Assembly (NCBI GenBank): GCA_030549495.1
Contig: JAUIRK010000894.1
Location: 744,001-808,000, forward strand
Direction of reading: 5' to 3'
DNA from: Nectonema munidae
Lineage: Eukaryota; Nematomorpha; Nectonematoida; Nectonematidae
Length of the DNA stretch: 64,000 nucleotides
The position numbers and the translations under genes were made by a program. Positions 44,501 to 53,965 of the stretch are shown here, piece by piece. The notes beneath the pieces are model-generated. The model was not told where the DNA came from. It did not search any database and was given only the letters and a program-made list of their open reading frames with translations. Numbering within the stretch: position 1 is the first letter of the stretch; every line of letters starts with the position of its first letter.

Positions 44501-47500
44501 ATTTTTATCTAATCTATGTAACGCTAAAAAATTATGTTGAAAAATACATCTTATAGTATATAGCGTATATATATCAAGAGGGTTAGAAATACTTGCATAT
44601 GGAGTGTGTTTTAAAAATATCAGCTCAAAAGTTCGAAGCAAGAAAAGGATCAAATTAGCTCATTAGTAGAAGCAGAGTAGGTTGTGTCTCTTCGTAAAAT
44701 AAAGAAATAACTTACGAAAACAATAGACACTTTTCCGCCAGCTCTAGTTTTAGGGCCTTTATAAATTTGTTCTCTTGTAGCACCGGTTGACAAAAAACCA
44801 ATTAGAAGGAGAAGAACAGCTATGGAAAGCATCGTTCCAGCCAAGATGATAAACACAATTCGCAAATGATCTAACCTATAAAACAATGAATCGTATTCCA
44901 TAGATGTTGGAGCATTTAACACTAACGTCGTGACTAATGGGTCTTTAGGGAACAGATTTTTCAAAAATAATCGTGTTTATATATAACCTAACTCTTCAAT
45001 GGATCAACGGTGACGCACAACATGAAAATCGTTTGCTTTGAGTAATATAAAAATTCATTGAAAAAAAGAGATTTTTCGAAAATCAATGCCTGAAAAGCAG
45101 AAGAACTTTATATTATGAGACCGCGGTATTCCATTGTGGCTGTCAGGAGTGAAGGCTACTGACAGCAGGTGCATAAAATATTGGATATTTTGATACAGTG
45201 GAATAGCTAGCAATGGGCAGCGTGTCCTCCGAGCGGGAAAATGTATTTGTATATCATTAATAAAAAGTAAATAGTAATATTATAATATACTTTAACTGAA
45301 AAGTGATTTACTACATTTGGTCTCTTTATTTTGCATACCTATAGACACCCATATTCTCCAGCGTTTAGAAGCGTTATTACAGGCGAAATTAACATTCGCC
45401 ACGCGCGCCACCTATGCTAGGTAAGCAAATGTTTTCATATCAAATTTCATGTTTTTGAATAATAAATACACAACTAAGATAAGTATACAAGATTGCTTAT
45501 GAAAATTTTGAAAAATTGATATACAGTACAACTTCGTATATATTAAAAATTATTTTAGACCTCAACTGAAAAAAGATGCTTTTTTTAAATTCAAGAAATT
45601 AAAATTTTATTAAATTTAAAAATGCCCTTTTCAAAGGTCAATTACTTTTTACGGGGAGGGTGTAGGCCCCTCATCGGGTAACACCATGCTAAAGATGCAT
45701 TACAAAATACACTAGGCTATTCATGAATTACAATTAAAACAAACTAGAGTACTAGATTTTAATTTAGTACTATTGTCATCATTATGAGAAACATATATGA
45801 TGTTGAAATAGTAGAAGTATGAAAACTGTTTTGTAAGCGTGTAACTGAATATTAGTGAGGCGCATACACACAAACATATTTTAATAGTGAGAAGGGGTGG
45901 GGTGGTGCAAAGAGAGATAAGACGAGTAAAAACAATATGGTGAAAGTCATATATATTTTACACAGGCATGTGCATCATCACCAAGCTTATCTTATTTTTG
46001 TTTGCAGCCGTATTTATTTTGCTTCATAAAATGTGACTATATTTATATTTTATCACAAAAAAAGAAACTTAAAAGAGGAATTGAAAACTTCAACTACAAA
46101 TATAAACCTCTAGTTACGAACAATTAACAATTCTCCATTATATAATCTCTATGATAACTAAAATATGATATAACCGAGGAATATAGTAGGACAGTATGAC
46201 AAATCTTTACATAATTTTAAAAAGGCATTTAGGATCTTACTTAGAGAATAGCATATCTAGCGATAAGGCTTTTTGTTATGCATGTAGTATAGGTGTTTCA
46301 GTAATAGTCGAAATCGGCATTTATGGTCACCGATTTTAGAAACGAGAGAAAGTCAATAAGGAGATATAAGATTTGTTATACATGCAATAAAGCATTTCAT
46401 GCCCCGATCAGAAAGTCGAAAATAATAAAAAACATGCATAACTTGTTCCTTCATTCAATTTTGGATCCTGATTGACGATATATTTAAAAATTGTAATAAT
46501 TTAAAAATTTTGTTACAGTATCGTATATTATTTTCAAAAGATGAGATGATGCTGAGTGATCATCGAACTGTGGTGATGGGATGGATTTATCAAGCTCATA
46601 TTAGCTATAAATCCTAGTTGCAAAGAAATAAAAGAGTTTATAAAAATCTTTTTCAAACCATTTGCCTTCACGATCGTGTGAAGAATGTATGAGTTTTAGG
46701 CCTAAGCCTTATCCAAATGTAAAAACAATGGCTGACATGATGTATAAAACGCCTGCACGCAGAGACCAGAGGAGTCCCCGAAACTCCCCTTTCCCCGCGA
46801 TGAATCTTTTCCCCATTCCCCATACTTTCTTACATCAAAGAAGAAAGGAAAACTTTTGATATAGAATTTTTATACTTCTAAATTAGTTGAAGAAATGGAA
46901 AATTAAGAATAAATGACAAAACGATGCAAAAAAGATGATACAATTAACATTCCCAAAAATATAAGTTTTTATTTTAAACTTTAAAAATTTAAAATAATAC
47001 AAATTGACATGTAGATTCTCTGTGATTATTGACTCTCTAAATCGCATACCGATGCTTAAAACCTGCTAACCATCCGGCTGAATATTGAAATTCTGCATTT
47101 TTCGCAAGCTGTTTAGCTTTTTAAATTAAAATTCACAATTCGGGATGTTTAAACCAAATGTAGTGAGCGGACTTCAGATTTAGTATAGTTCATCACGAAT
47201 TCGTTTAGATATTATTTCATTTTTGGATACATCTCACCATAATTTAGAATTTCTTAAAATGTCAGGCTTTAGAGAATTATTGTTATCTGCTTGTGGCAAC
47301 ATGAAAAAGAAAGCCCGCCCAATTTATATTTTTTTTAGCTAGAAAATTCTTAGCTATTCCAAATAGTACCTAAAAATCTGAACGAATTTTTAGTTTAGGA
47401 GCTAATTTTGCTACAAATACAGAAATAACTTAAATCCTGAAAAGTAGAAAATTTAATTATTGTTCACGATAAGTATATTTTGATTCAATAATTTTCTCAA

Positions 47501-50500
47501 TAAATTTCTTTTGTTGTTTGAATTTATATAGCTATGCTGCAATGTTTCTTAAACGAAAGAAAATTAACCAGTTGCCCAATTCTCTTGCTTCCCCAAAAGG
47601 AGTAAATTCAAAAACCCCGTCCTAGAACGGGAATCAAAAATAGATCCCAGCCAGTCTCTGGCCTGCAGTTATCCTGCGCAGTTAAAGTAAAAATTTTCGC
47701 CACGCCCCCTCTAATTTTGAGGAAGTGAGCTCTTGCATGCAGCATATTAAAAAATAATACATGCTAATGAAAACATCCCGACACTAAACAAAAAATAGAT
47801 AAATATGGGTAAATAAATACATTACATAATATCCGCATACATTAACATTCCTAACATCGATGACACATTTTTGCATAATAAGTTGAAGAAAAGTTGAAAG
47901 AGAGTCTTAATCATAAGTTAAAAAAACTAAAAATGGTGTGGGTATGTTAAACTTAATTCGTACATACACGATATGTTAAATTATAATAATGATTACATAC
48001 TTTACAGTAAAGGGAAAATGAATAAGTAGGTCACACACACACACATGAAGTCAGAAGTGAGAGAGAAGTAGCAGGACTCATAGAAAGTAAAAATGGAATA
48101 TATTGTTGGAATGGGGCTTATTGTGCGTGCACATGTTATAGCGGCGTGTAGTCGCAAATATGTACACAAACATCATGTAAATTTGTAACGGAATGAATTA
48201 AAAACATGCTTGCAAAAAATAGGACAAGAGTGTGCACGGGTTTTATAATTATGATAATGACGTAATTAGTAGTTCATTCTTTATATTTAATAATAAAAAA
48301 CAACAAACAAGGTAAATAGAAGGAGAGGCAGCAAAGAATTGAGGTTGATGATGGGAAAAATAAGGCCCAACTTGAAAAATAACCTATGCCAAGAACAATT
48401 TTTCTACATTCCATTGCTTGGATTAAAAAGCATTCTTTGAAAACCGACGAAAAATACTGAGCTAAAGGCTCTCTCTAATATCAAAGGTTATATGATTATT
48501 TTTAGATACGTACAATGAAAGTACAGGTTTCGTAAAAAGAAGCTGTAACTGATACTTATTTCAATTGTAATTTCAGCAGCATACAAATAGTGGTGTGACT
48601 TTTTACTCAAATAAATCTAAAAATTTTCAAAACTTTTCAAAATCTTAATTTTTTCGAACAAATGCGGTGTGTTAATGTTTAGAAATAAATATAAAAATCC
48701 TTTAAAAAAAACTTTTAATAAATAATTAAAAAAACTATTTTTTATTCTTGTATTTTTAATTTGTTAGAAAAAAATGAAGGTTTTATAAAGTTTTGAGAAT
48801 ATTTTGATTAAATTTGATAAAAACTCACACCCTAAAAATATCACTAACTTCCTAGCATTAGAAACATGCGAATAAAATTAAAAAATATGAGTTATCTGAG
48901 TTCAAAACATTTTTACGCATTGCTTACAAAGTCAAAATTCTAGACAAATTTGTTAAAACGTGGATCAATTCAGGAAAAGGCGCATAGACTTTTGAGGATA
49001 ATATAAGAATTCTTTCCGGGTCAAAATATGGAAAACTGAACGTCTTCTTTCTTTTTCAATGGAATTTTATATATTTAAGGTAAACGATTTTAATTTCTTG
49101 AAACATTGCTCCTTAAAGGATTGAAAGTAGGTTCCAGAATTATGTGCATATACTCATGAATTAATAAATTATGCACATCAGTATCAAGTTGCTTTTATGA
49201 GCAAAGACACTGCACGTAAAGATTCTAAAAACCCATTTGCATTTTGAAAATATCTGACACATTTGATTTGTTTTAGGGAGTGAGAAAAAATGGATACGAA
49301 AAGATAGAAAATGAAATATAAGATTATGTAGTGATTCATTTTGTAGAACATTCTTTTAGGCCTTATATATAATTTTTTTTGTAGTGAGTTTTGTAGTTCA
49401 TTTCTTCTGAGTCACGTTTAGATTTTTTATTAAAAAATTTCTATGTTACATTTTCATTCCCCTAATGAATTCAATATAAATTCAACATTATTTGAAAAAA
49501 TGAAGGAATTTAGAAAAGAGTTTTTATTGTAGTGTGGGTAAGTGGTGAAAGTCATATCATCAACTGATTAGTGAATTTTATCATAAAAATAAAAAAATGA
49601 CCTTTAGAAATTGTAAAAAAGAAAGTAGTGAATATAAAATTTGAGTTATTTAGGCTTGATTAGAAACGGAAACAAATCATATTACGCTAATTATCTACGA
49701 ACTCGAGAAGAAAAATATTTGTAATGTAAACCTCAAAAATGTAACTTTCTTTTGAGTTTCTCCTATATGATTGGTTATTCCGACCTCTTTGGTTAAAAGC
49801 TTTTTTAATGGATCCGAAATTTCAGGTTTACATTTCTCAACATTATCAATACCTGAAAATAACAAATTTCGCATTATAAAGAATGCACTCAGAATTAAAA
49901 ATAAAATACAACCAAGAAACGTTACCAAATAAAATTTTAAAAATTATAATTAATTTGTGTTTATTTTGGAGTTTTTATTTTAGTAATAGCCATTTAGTTT
50001 AAACCATTTAAGGCCAAGCAAAGCAGACAATATCTAAAAAAACGCAGACGATTTATATTCAAAGTCATTGAAAAAAGCAGACGAAGATGAAATTACTTAT
50101 GTTCCAAAATAGGAACATTGGCCGCAAATGGGTTAATTAAATCTTTCTTTTATTTGAAAAAACTTTTAATAAAAATAAGTTCAGTTTAAAATTTTAAAAT
50201 AATACAAACTGACTTGTAGATTCTCTGTGATTATTGACTCTCTAAATCACATACCGATGTTTAAAACCTGCTAACCATCCGGCTGAACATTGAAATTCTA
50301 CATTTTTCGCAAATTGTTTAGCTTTTTAAATTAAAATTCACAATTCGGGATGGCACTACGTCCCTATATCTTTAAACCAAATGTAGTGAGCGGACTTCAG
50401 ATTTAGTTATAGTTCATCATGAATTCGATTGGATATTATTTCATTTTTGAATACATCTCGCTATAATTTAGAATTTTTTAAAATGTCAAAAATCGAAATC

Positions 50501-51676
50501 CGTGCAATGGAAATTCCAAAACTTCTTTCTATATGAGCTGATATTTTTTTTTGAGTAGCTTTTGTATTTTATTATATATTGATGTAATGAATATTTTTAT
50601 TCTTTAGTATGTGTGTATTTTTGTGTCAAACTTGTACTCTTTTAAAATATCATAAATATACTGTGATAAAAAGGCGGATTAATTTTTTTAGATTAAATAT
50701 ATACCAACAGTTAGTTTTTAAAAAAGAGTGTTGGAGTTAGAATCAAAACATGTCGGTTTATTTTAGCTAAGTTAATTTATTGAAAAAAAGTTGTCGGATA
50801 GTAAAATGTCGCATTATTAAGGGTCGGATTAAAAAATCATCTATAGGAAGAGCCTCACAAGAACTAATTTGAATCCTATTACTGGATGTATCTGTTGTAA
50901 ATAGGGTTTTCGTAGTGCAAAATTTTAGCGCATAAAAGAAATCATTTTGATTAGTTAAAGTAACAAATATTTACAACAAATCAATTAGATTAATGGGAAA
51001 ATTTCTCTTATGTACGATCGGTAAAAATTAAGGTCCGTAAAACAAGTTAAGGGAAAGGAAGATATTTTTTAATTCCCAAATTTTAGCTACTTCATGCATG
51101 ATGCACAACTTCAGAATTTTTAAGGGAGGAATGCGAACTTTATAAAAAATTCTAACTGTCAAAAACTTTGGAGCTATGCATTCATTTTTTATTGAAGTTA
51201 TATGAAACTTACTTGAAACAGGAAATTATTGTTATGATGATATGGAACGATCGTGAAAGATAACATTAAAATAAACAAGAAGCAATTCATGTTGCGTGAT
51301 TGCAATGATTTTAAAATTCAAATCCGGTTAAAGACCAGATTAATCAGACGATATCTAATGTAAAGCAGAAAATTTGTATTAAAAAGCATTTATAAACGCA
51401 GACGATTCATATTTTTGTAATGTGGACAATTATTATCGACTCACGTCGTAAGCCTGTTAAAGACCAAAAAGAGTGATCTGCTGGGATGTAGAAGTGAAAG
51501 GCAAAATAAAAAAAGTACTCACTGATGATAACTAATATTGAAGTAAAGTTGAAACTGAAGAAGTGATAAGGAAACAGCCTGCCACATAGTGCCACAAAAT
51601 ACGCCTAGTCCAATACTAGTTAAAATAAAGGCTATCAGTGAGGCGTGAGGAAGTCGTGACAAGCATACTCTATTAT
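35443..51676 (-). CDS. M6: M6/PLP-family four-pass membrane glycoprotein gene (partial 5')
   Basis: Six exons join in perfect phase with GT-AG introns: 51676-51523, 44875-44716, 41832-41682, 40281-40205, 37164-37099, 35580-35443. The spliced product is ~248 residues to the stop; the first exon with the ATG is not found. Proteolipid-family marks: CLSRLPHASLIAFIL with GVFCGTMWQ (TM1), TM2 followed by STGATREQIYKG, TM3, then an extracellular loop with four cysteines (AFCH, GICLD, IHCGQ, QFCKY) as needed for two disulfides. TM4 runs into VHYLMCLSANYAHLKNH and a charged tail. M6/DM20-type proteins sit in the plasma membrane of neurons and epithelia. Introns are 1.4-6.6 kb and carry MITEs, a SINE and a solo LTR. 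The gene symbol is by family. Confidence 0.9.
37099..37164 (-). CDS. M6: M6-like gene, exon encoding TM4
   Basis: A 66-nt exon, phase 0 in and out; acceptor ttatttag, donor gtaagt. It encodes TRDSFFLYVASLIAAFFV-ILGL, the hydrophobic fourth membrane segment. Confidence 0.88.
37270..37435. repeat. Diverged direct repeat in M6 intron
   Basis: GGTTTGGTACGATTGATC near 37291 recurs as GGATTTGGTACGATTGATCT near 37384. Both are followed by a ...CTAAA-TCAATA block. About 95 bp apart; origin unknown. Confidence 0.5.
38381..38412. repeat. Poly-G tract, hAT-family remnant
   Basis: G12 (38381-38392) is followed by TGCGAAAATAACC, matching the left subterminal part of the 28-kb element (G12 then CGAAAATGACC). 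The outer terminus is not recognisable. Confidence 0.5.
38562..38650 (+). mobile_element. tRNA-derived SINE head in M6 intron
   Basis: An A-box-like TTGGTGGAAGCG (38568-38579) and B box GAGTTCGATTTC (38603-38614) are at tRNA-like spacing. The body is AT-rich and the 3' end undefined. It is antisense to the host gene. Not a real tRNA: no cloverleaf closes. Confidence 0.5.
38910..39308 (+). mobile_element. Solo LTR (LTR retrotransposon fossil)
   Basis: A 399-bp unit begins TG (TGTACTATGC) and ends CA (TTTATTACA). It has promoter and poly(A) layout in the right order: TATATAAG at 39219-39226 and AATAAA at 39269-39274. The flanks GGTAC / GGTTA are only partly alike, so the target duplication is uncertain. 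The left half contains a 44-bp tandem repeat. No internal region or second LTR is next to it, so it is a solo LTR left by recombination. Family (BEL/Pao or Ty3) is undetermined. It lies antisense in an M6 intron. Confidence 0.55.
38943..39098. repeat. 44-bp tandem repeat inside the LTR
   Basis: About three units of CCAACATGCAAATAAAGACA then CACACTGCAAAGCCAAACGA and ACAG, the last unit rearranged. Such repeats in an LTR U3 are common and may be enhancer-like. Confidence 0.8.
39587..39724. mobile_element. TTAA MITE (138 bp) in M6 intron
   Basis: TTAA at 39587-39590 and 39721-39724. Ends are AACATTTAAGGCCAAG and the inverse of CGTAAATGGG. CAGACGA occurs three times (39612, 39633 and 39667). Nearly identical to the complement of 26155-26291. 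Confidence 0.85.
40205..40281 (-). CDS. M6: M6-like gene, extracellular-loop exon
   Basis: A 77-nt exon entering in phase 1 and leaving in phase 0; acceptor tctttttag, donor gtgagt. It encodes (A)SIIPNGFGVKYIIHCGQS and FNQFCKY, supplying the last two cysteines of the large extracellular loop. Confidence 0.88.
40490..40690. mobile_element. hAT-like non-autonomous fragment
   Basis: It begins CAATGGTTTCCTACCTTTTT, a hAT-like end, and its 40553-40690 part resembles 3074-3215 downstream of the BED-finger scrap (TAGTTTAAATACAAAATTTT, GCATATATAA). A similar end (CAATGGTTCCTAAC) lies near 42889. The right end and target duplication are not found. Confidence 0.4.
41682..41832 (-). CDS. M6: M6-like gene, TM3 exon
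   Basis: A 151-nt exon, phase 0 in and 1 out; acceptor tttataatag, donor gtattt. It encodes FLLVTYLFNIAWLLIFCIVA, then VITVTLALLTAFCHFHK and YTGICLDMTQF. CxDxTQF is a strong family signature after the third membrane segment. Confidence 0.9.
42070..42200. mobile_element. Diverged TTAA MITE relative
   Basis: It starts TTAACTCTTTGAAAAGACCA, contains GTCTGCTTCCTTTTTCAATG, and ends AGTCCTTAAAGGAATAACCC. The inverted ends are loose, but internal words match the TTAA-MITE family. A relative lies near 48995-49125. Confidence 0.4.
44716..44875 (-). CDS. M6: M6-like gene, TM2 exon
   Basis: A 160-nt exon. Acceptor ttgttttatag supplies the base completing the codon split from the upstream exon; the donor is gtaagt. 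It encodes LDHLRIVFIILAGTMLSIAV, LLLLIGF, then STGATREQIYKGPKTRAGGK and VSIVF. ATGATR-x-x-VY is the family motif at the end of TM2. The open frame extends further upstream of the chosen acceptor, but only this site joins the previous exon in phase. Confidence 0.9.
46655..46860 (-). other. GC-rich island with unassigned minus-strand frame
   Basis: About 48% GC in ~30% GC surroundings. On the minus strand an acceptor-like tgatgtaag is followed by an open frame KVWGMGKRFIAGKGEFRGLL, then WSLRAGVLYIMSAIVFTFG and TAA. That is a basic start and one hydrophobic segment; from its internal ATG it would be a 35-aa membrane micropeptide. The plus strand is also open (65 codons, SRSCEECMSFRP to LHQRRKENF). 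I cannot tell which strand, if either, is coding. Confidence 0.3.
46983..47265. repeat. ~290-bp intronic repeat, copy 1
   Basis: Near-identical to 50193-50489 in the same orientation (about 90% by eye). Landmarks are GATTCTCTGTGATTATTGAC, ACCTGCTAACCATCCGGCTG and TGTAGTGAGCGGACTTCAGA. This copy lacks ~22 bp (GGCACTACGTCCCTATATCT region) present in copy 2. No tRNA-like promoter or inverted ends were seen. Confidence 0.85.
49695..49928 (-). other. Unplaced membrane-type frame in M6 intron
   Basis: Minus-strand frame: a hydrophobic segment VTFLGCILFLILSAFFIM, then a hydrophilic part GIDNVEKCKPEISDPLKKLL and TKEVGITNHIGETQKK. An acceptor-like ttattttcag lies just before GIDNVEK, so the hydrophilic part alone could be an exon. 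It does not fit the M6 reading frame or family. Possibly an exon of a nested or neighbouring gene, or chance. Confidence 0.25.
49999..50136. mobile_element. TTAA MITE (138 bp) in M6 intron
   Basis: TTAA at 49999-50002 and 50133-50136. Left end ACCATTTAAGGCCAAGC; right end ATTGGCCGCAAATGGG. Carries the CAGACGA motif set (first copy changed to CAGACAA). Same orientation as 39587-39724 and close to it in sequence. Confidence 0.85.
50193..50489. repeat. ~290-bp intronic repeat, copy 2
   Basis: See copy 1 at 46983. This copy contains the extra GCACTACGTCCCTATATCT block at about 50354-50374. It begins 57 bp right of the TTAA MITE at 49999. Confidence 0.85.
51328..51466. mobile_element. TTAA MITE relative next to an M6 exon
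   Basis: It starts TTAAAGACCAGATTAATCAG, contains CAGACGA twice (51347 and 51401) and matches 6483-6570. The right side ends in a direct rather than inverted TTAAAGACCA (51457-51466), so the right end may be lost or rearranged. It lies 57 bp beyond the donor site of the TM1 exon. Confidence 0.5.
51523..51676 (-). CDS. M6: M6-like gene, TM1 exon (first found)
   Basis: A 154-nt exon; acceptor ttttttctttag, donor gtgagt, phase 1 in and 2 out. It encodes NRVCLSRLPHASLIAFILTS, then IGLGVFCGTMWQAVSLSLLQ and FQLYFNISYH. The CLxRxPxASLIA...GxGVFCGTM pattern is the hallmark of the M6/PLP first membrane segment. The initiating exon should add only ~5-20 residues upstream; I could not place it between 51.7 kb and the window end. 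Confidence 0.9.
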
Positions 51677-52689
51677 CTAAAGAAAAAATTAGAATCAAAG
51701 CAAAATAGTCCCTAAAATCTTAAGAAAGAATTCACTAGAAACACCAAACAGATGATAATCTGTTTAAGGATCAGAAATTTTGTATGCTTTCGCAATTTCA
51801 TCTAATATATAAGGAAGGCAAATTTCTTTAAAAAAAGGTTCTTAAAGGGATAACAATTTATGAATAAAAATAACCAGTAAGGCTTCTGTGTTATTATAGT
51901 TATAAGAAATTTGGATGTGTGGTTTTTTTTGCAAGAACTAAAATTAATATTAAATATAAGAAGGGATACGCAAACTATGGATAGAGTAAAAAATTTCCAG
52001 TAATTTATCGATAAATTTTATTTAATTAGCGAGTATTTACCCCCACCTTTTACCGGGAGTTTAGTACAGCTTTATATTTATATAAAATTTCTTTTCGTGT
52101 TTACAAAATAAAATAAATTGGAATCATCATTTAAAAGAACGCCTTAATTTTAAAAACGTATTAGGACCAGATTAGTTGCACTCTGTGTGAGGATAGTCTG
52201 AACTTCTGAAGCTCATACCTTCTATAGATAATGGGTATTTAAAATTATAGTACTGGATTACTGGTACAAGTCCAACCAAAGCATGGTATAATCAAGTTCT
52301 ATATACAAGTGATTTTTTATATCTAATAAAATTAATTTAATAAAATAAATTTATGGGCAATCATAAAATTTTATACATGAGAAATTATTTATATTGAAAA
52401 AAACAGTATTAATGTGCATCAAACTTGAACATCTAATCATTTAATCATCATATATAAAGGATTATATTAAAACAGACCGGTTTTAAAGTAATGTGGCAAT
52501 ATAAGATAATGTTTACGAATTTAATTTATCATTTTCAATTTTGATCGTGAATATGCCTTAAATTCGACAAAGAAGGCAAATATTCTAATTCAAGAAAAAT
52601 AATTACAGCTGAATCAATATGATATATCCAAAAAAATTCACAGCAACCAATTCACATTAAAAGACATCATCAGACTTGCTTACCAAATC

Positions 52690-52730
52690 ATTGAGGACAA
52701 AGAAAACAAAACGATGACTGCCAGCTAAAC
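52690..52730 (-). other. Candidate short membrane-type exon
   Basis: Minus strand: acceptor-like gaagtttag, then 41 nt reading LAVIVLFSLSSMIW, then a strong donor gtaagc. It cannot be the M6 first exon, because the required frame contains a stop. It could be an exon of another four-pass protein or chance. Confidence 0.2.
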
Positions 52731-52751
52731 TTCATGAATAGTAAAAAGCGT

Positions 52752-52890
52752 CTAAACTCTTTCGTGACCAGTGTATCATATATGATACATAAACAATTTT
52801 ACCATCGTCTGCTTTTTCAAATAGTTTTGTATATGAATCTTCTGCTTTTTAATAAATATCGTCTGATTTTTCTGGTCACGAAAGGGTTAA
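52752..52890. mobile_element. TTAA MITE relative with CTTTCGTGACCAG ends
   Basis: The left end ACTCTTTCGTGACCAG (after a mutated CTAA) and right end CTGGTCACGAAAGGG followed by TTAA (52887-52890) are good inverted repeats. It contains ATCGTCTGCTTTTT and ATCGTCTGATTTTT, complements of the CAGACGAT motif, and a small palindrome ATCATATATGAT. Confidence 0.75.
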
Positions 52891-53696
52891 ACGACCTTTA
52901 CAAACAACTTCTCTATGTTTGAGCTCTTAAATCCTTCTTCAAAAATGGGCCCTTCATAGCACTTCCGGCTTTACCCCTTTCATATGCCATGATTAAAATT
53001 ATAATGCAGACCAGGTTTTAATAGAAATGAAGTCAAAGTCGGAGTAGCTACACTATTGACTTCACAATCTTTCATTTGATATAAACTTGAATTTGACACC
53101 TCTCCATACTTTTTACCAATTATACAAGGATTCATGTGAAATTTATGAATGGATTTTATTTACTTTCTTACTAATTTTTAAGATTGTGAAAACTAGTGTA
53201 ATATGACAATTCTTTAACATGATGAATACAAAGTATTTTCTTTTTAGAAGTCACTTTGTTTTTATTTTTACTATTTTTACTTGTACCATCTTTGGTATCG
53301 TCATTATCAGTTTATCTTTTTTGTAATTAGTCAAAAATATAGCCATTATTTTGAAAATGTTAATTTAAGCTATCTAAAATTATGTGTTTATACTGTATAT
53401 CCTATATTTTGCAAAGTAGCAGAGAAATAGGTAAAATAAATAATAACAACAAAATTGAAGCGCAATAAAAAATTATGTAAGTGCTTAATAGTTTAAATTA
53501 AAACAAAAATGTATTTATAATGATAATCTTAATGCTGATGAAAACAAGTTTTCAAAAGAATTACTCCATTTGACAGATGAATTCGAGAAGAGAATCTGAC
53601 AAAAAGTTACACCATTAATCTATAGAAATGCCACGACTCTATGTAAGTAGATTCAAAATAAAAATATATCATTCATAAATGTGCATATTTATTACA

Positions 53697-53886
53697 GAGT
53701 CGCACATCCAGAGGGGAGAGGCGAAAAAGCCTTCCCTCCTCCAAATGTTCGATTTTCTCAATTATACCTCCTCCTTCCAAATGTTTAATTTTCTCAATTA
53801 TATCCCCCCCCCCCCCCAATGTTCAATTTTCTCAATTATATTCCCCCCCCCCCCCCCCCCAATGTTCAATTTTCTCAATTATATAT
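53697..53886. repeat. hAT-family left end with ~40-bp poly-C tandem repeat
   Basis: It starts GTCGCACATCCAGAGGGGAG, as the left end of the 28-kb element. Then four units of AATGTTCAATTTTCTCAATT followed by ATAT and a C-run; the runs are C14 (53804-53817) and C18 (53843-53860). C-runs lengthen along the array, suggesting repeat expansion by slippage. Confidence 0.7.
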
Positions 53887-53965
53887 CTTTTTATAGTATT
53901 TAAGACTTGTTTGTCTTGTGAGTAGACGACTTTCCATATTACTTTTCTTGGGTTAAGTCTTAGAA

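Larger units (their letters stand above)
44890..51520. other. 6.6-kb M6 intron, contents
   Basis: It holds two copies of a ~290-bp repeat (46983-47265 and 50193-50489), a TTAA MITE (49999-50136), a MITE relative (51328), an unplaced GC-rich block (46655-46860) and an unplaced minus-strand membrane-type frame (49695-49928). Near 47695-47750 a CGCCACGCCCCCTCTAATTT stretch followed by TGAGGAAGTGAGCTC looks like a decayed right end of the 28-kb hAT family. The rest is featureless AT-rich DNA. Confidence 0.5.

Noticed and set aside
44877-44964. Upstream extension of the M6 TM2 exon (MKNLFPKDPLVTT...)
   Set aside because: The frame is open but joining at an upstream acceptor breaks phase with the TM1 exon and adds ~20 residues absent from the family; the acceptor at 44876 fits.
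45340-45430. GC-richer stretch (CGCCACGCGCGCCACC) as an exon
   Set aside because: No open frame with splice sites; looks like part of an old repeat.
52690-52730. Candidate first exon of the M6 gene
   Set aside because: The strong donor is attractive, but the phase required to join the TM1 exon places a stop codon in it.
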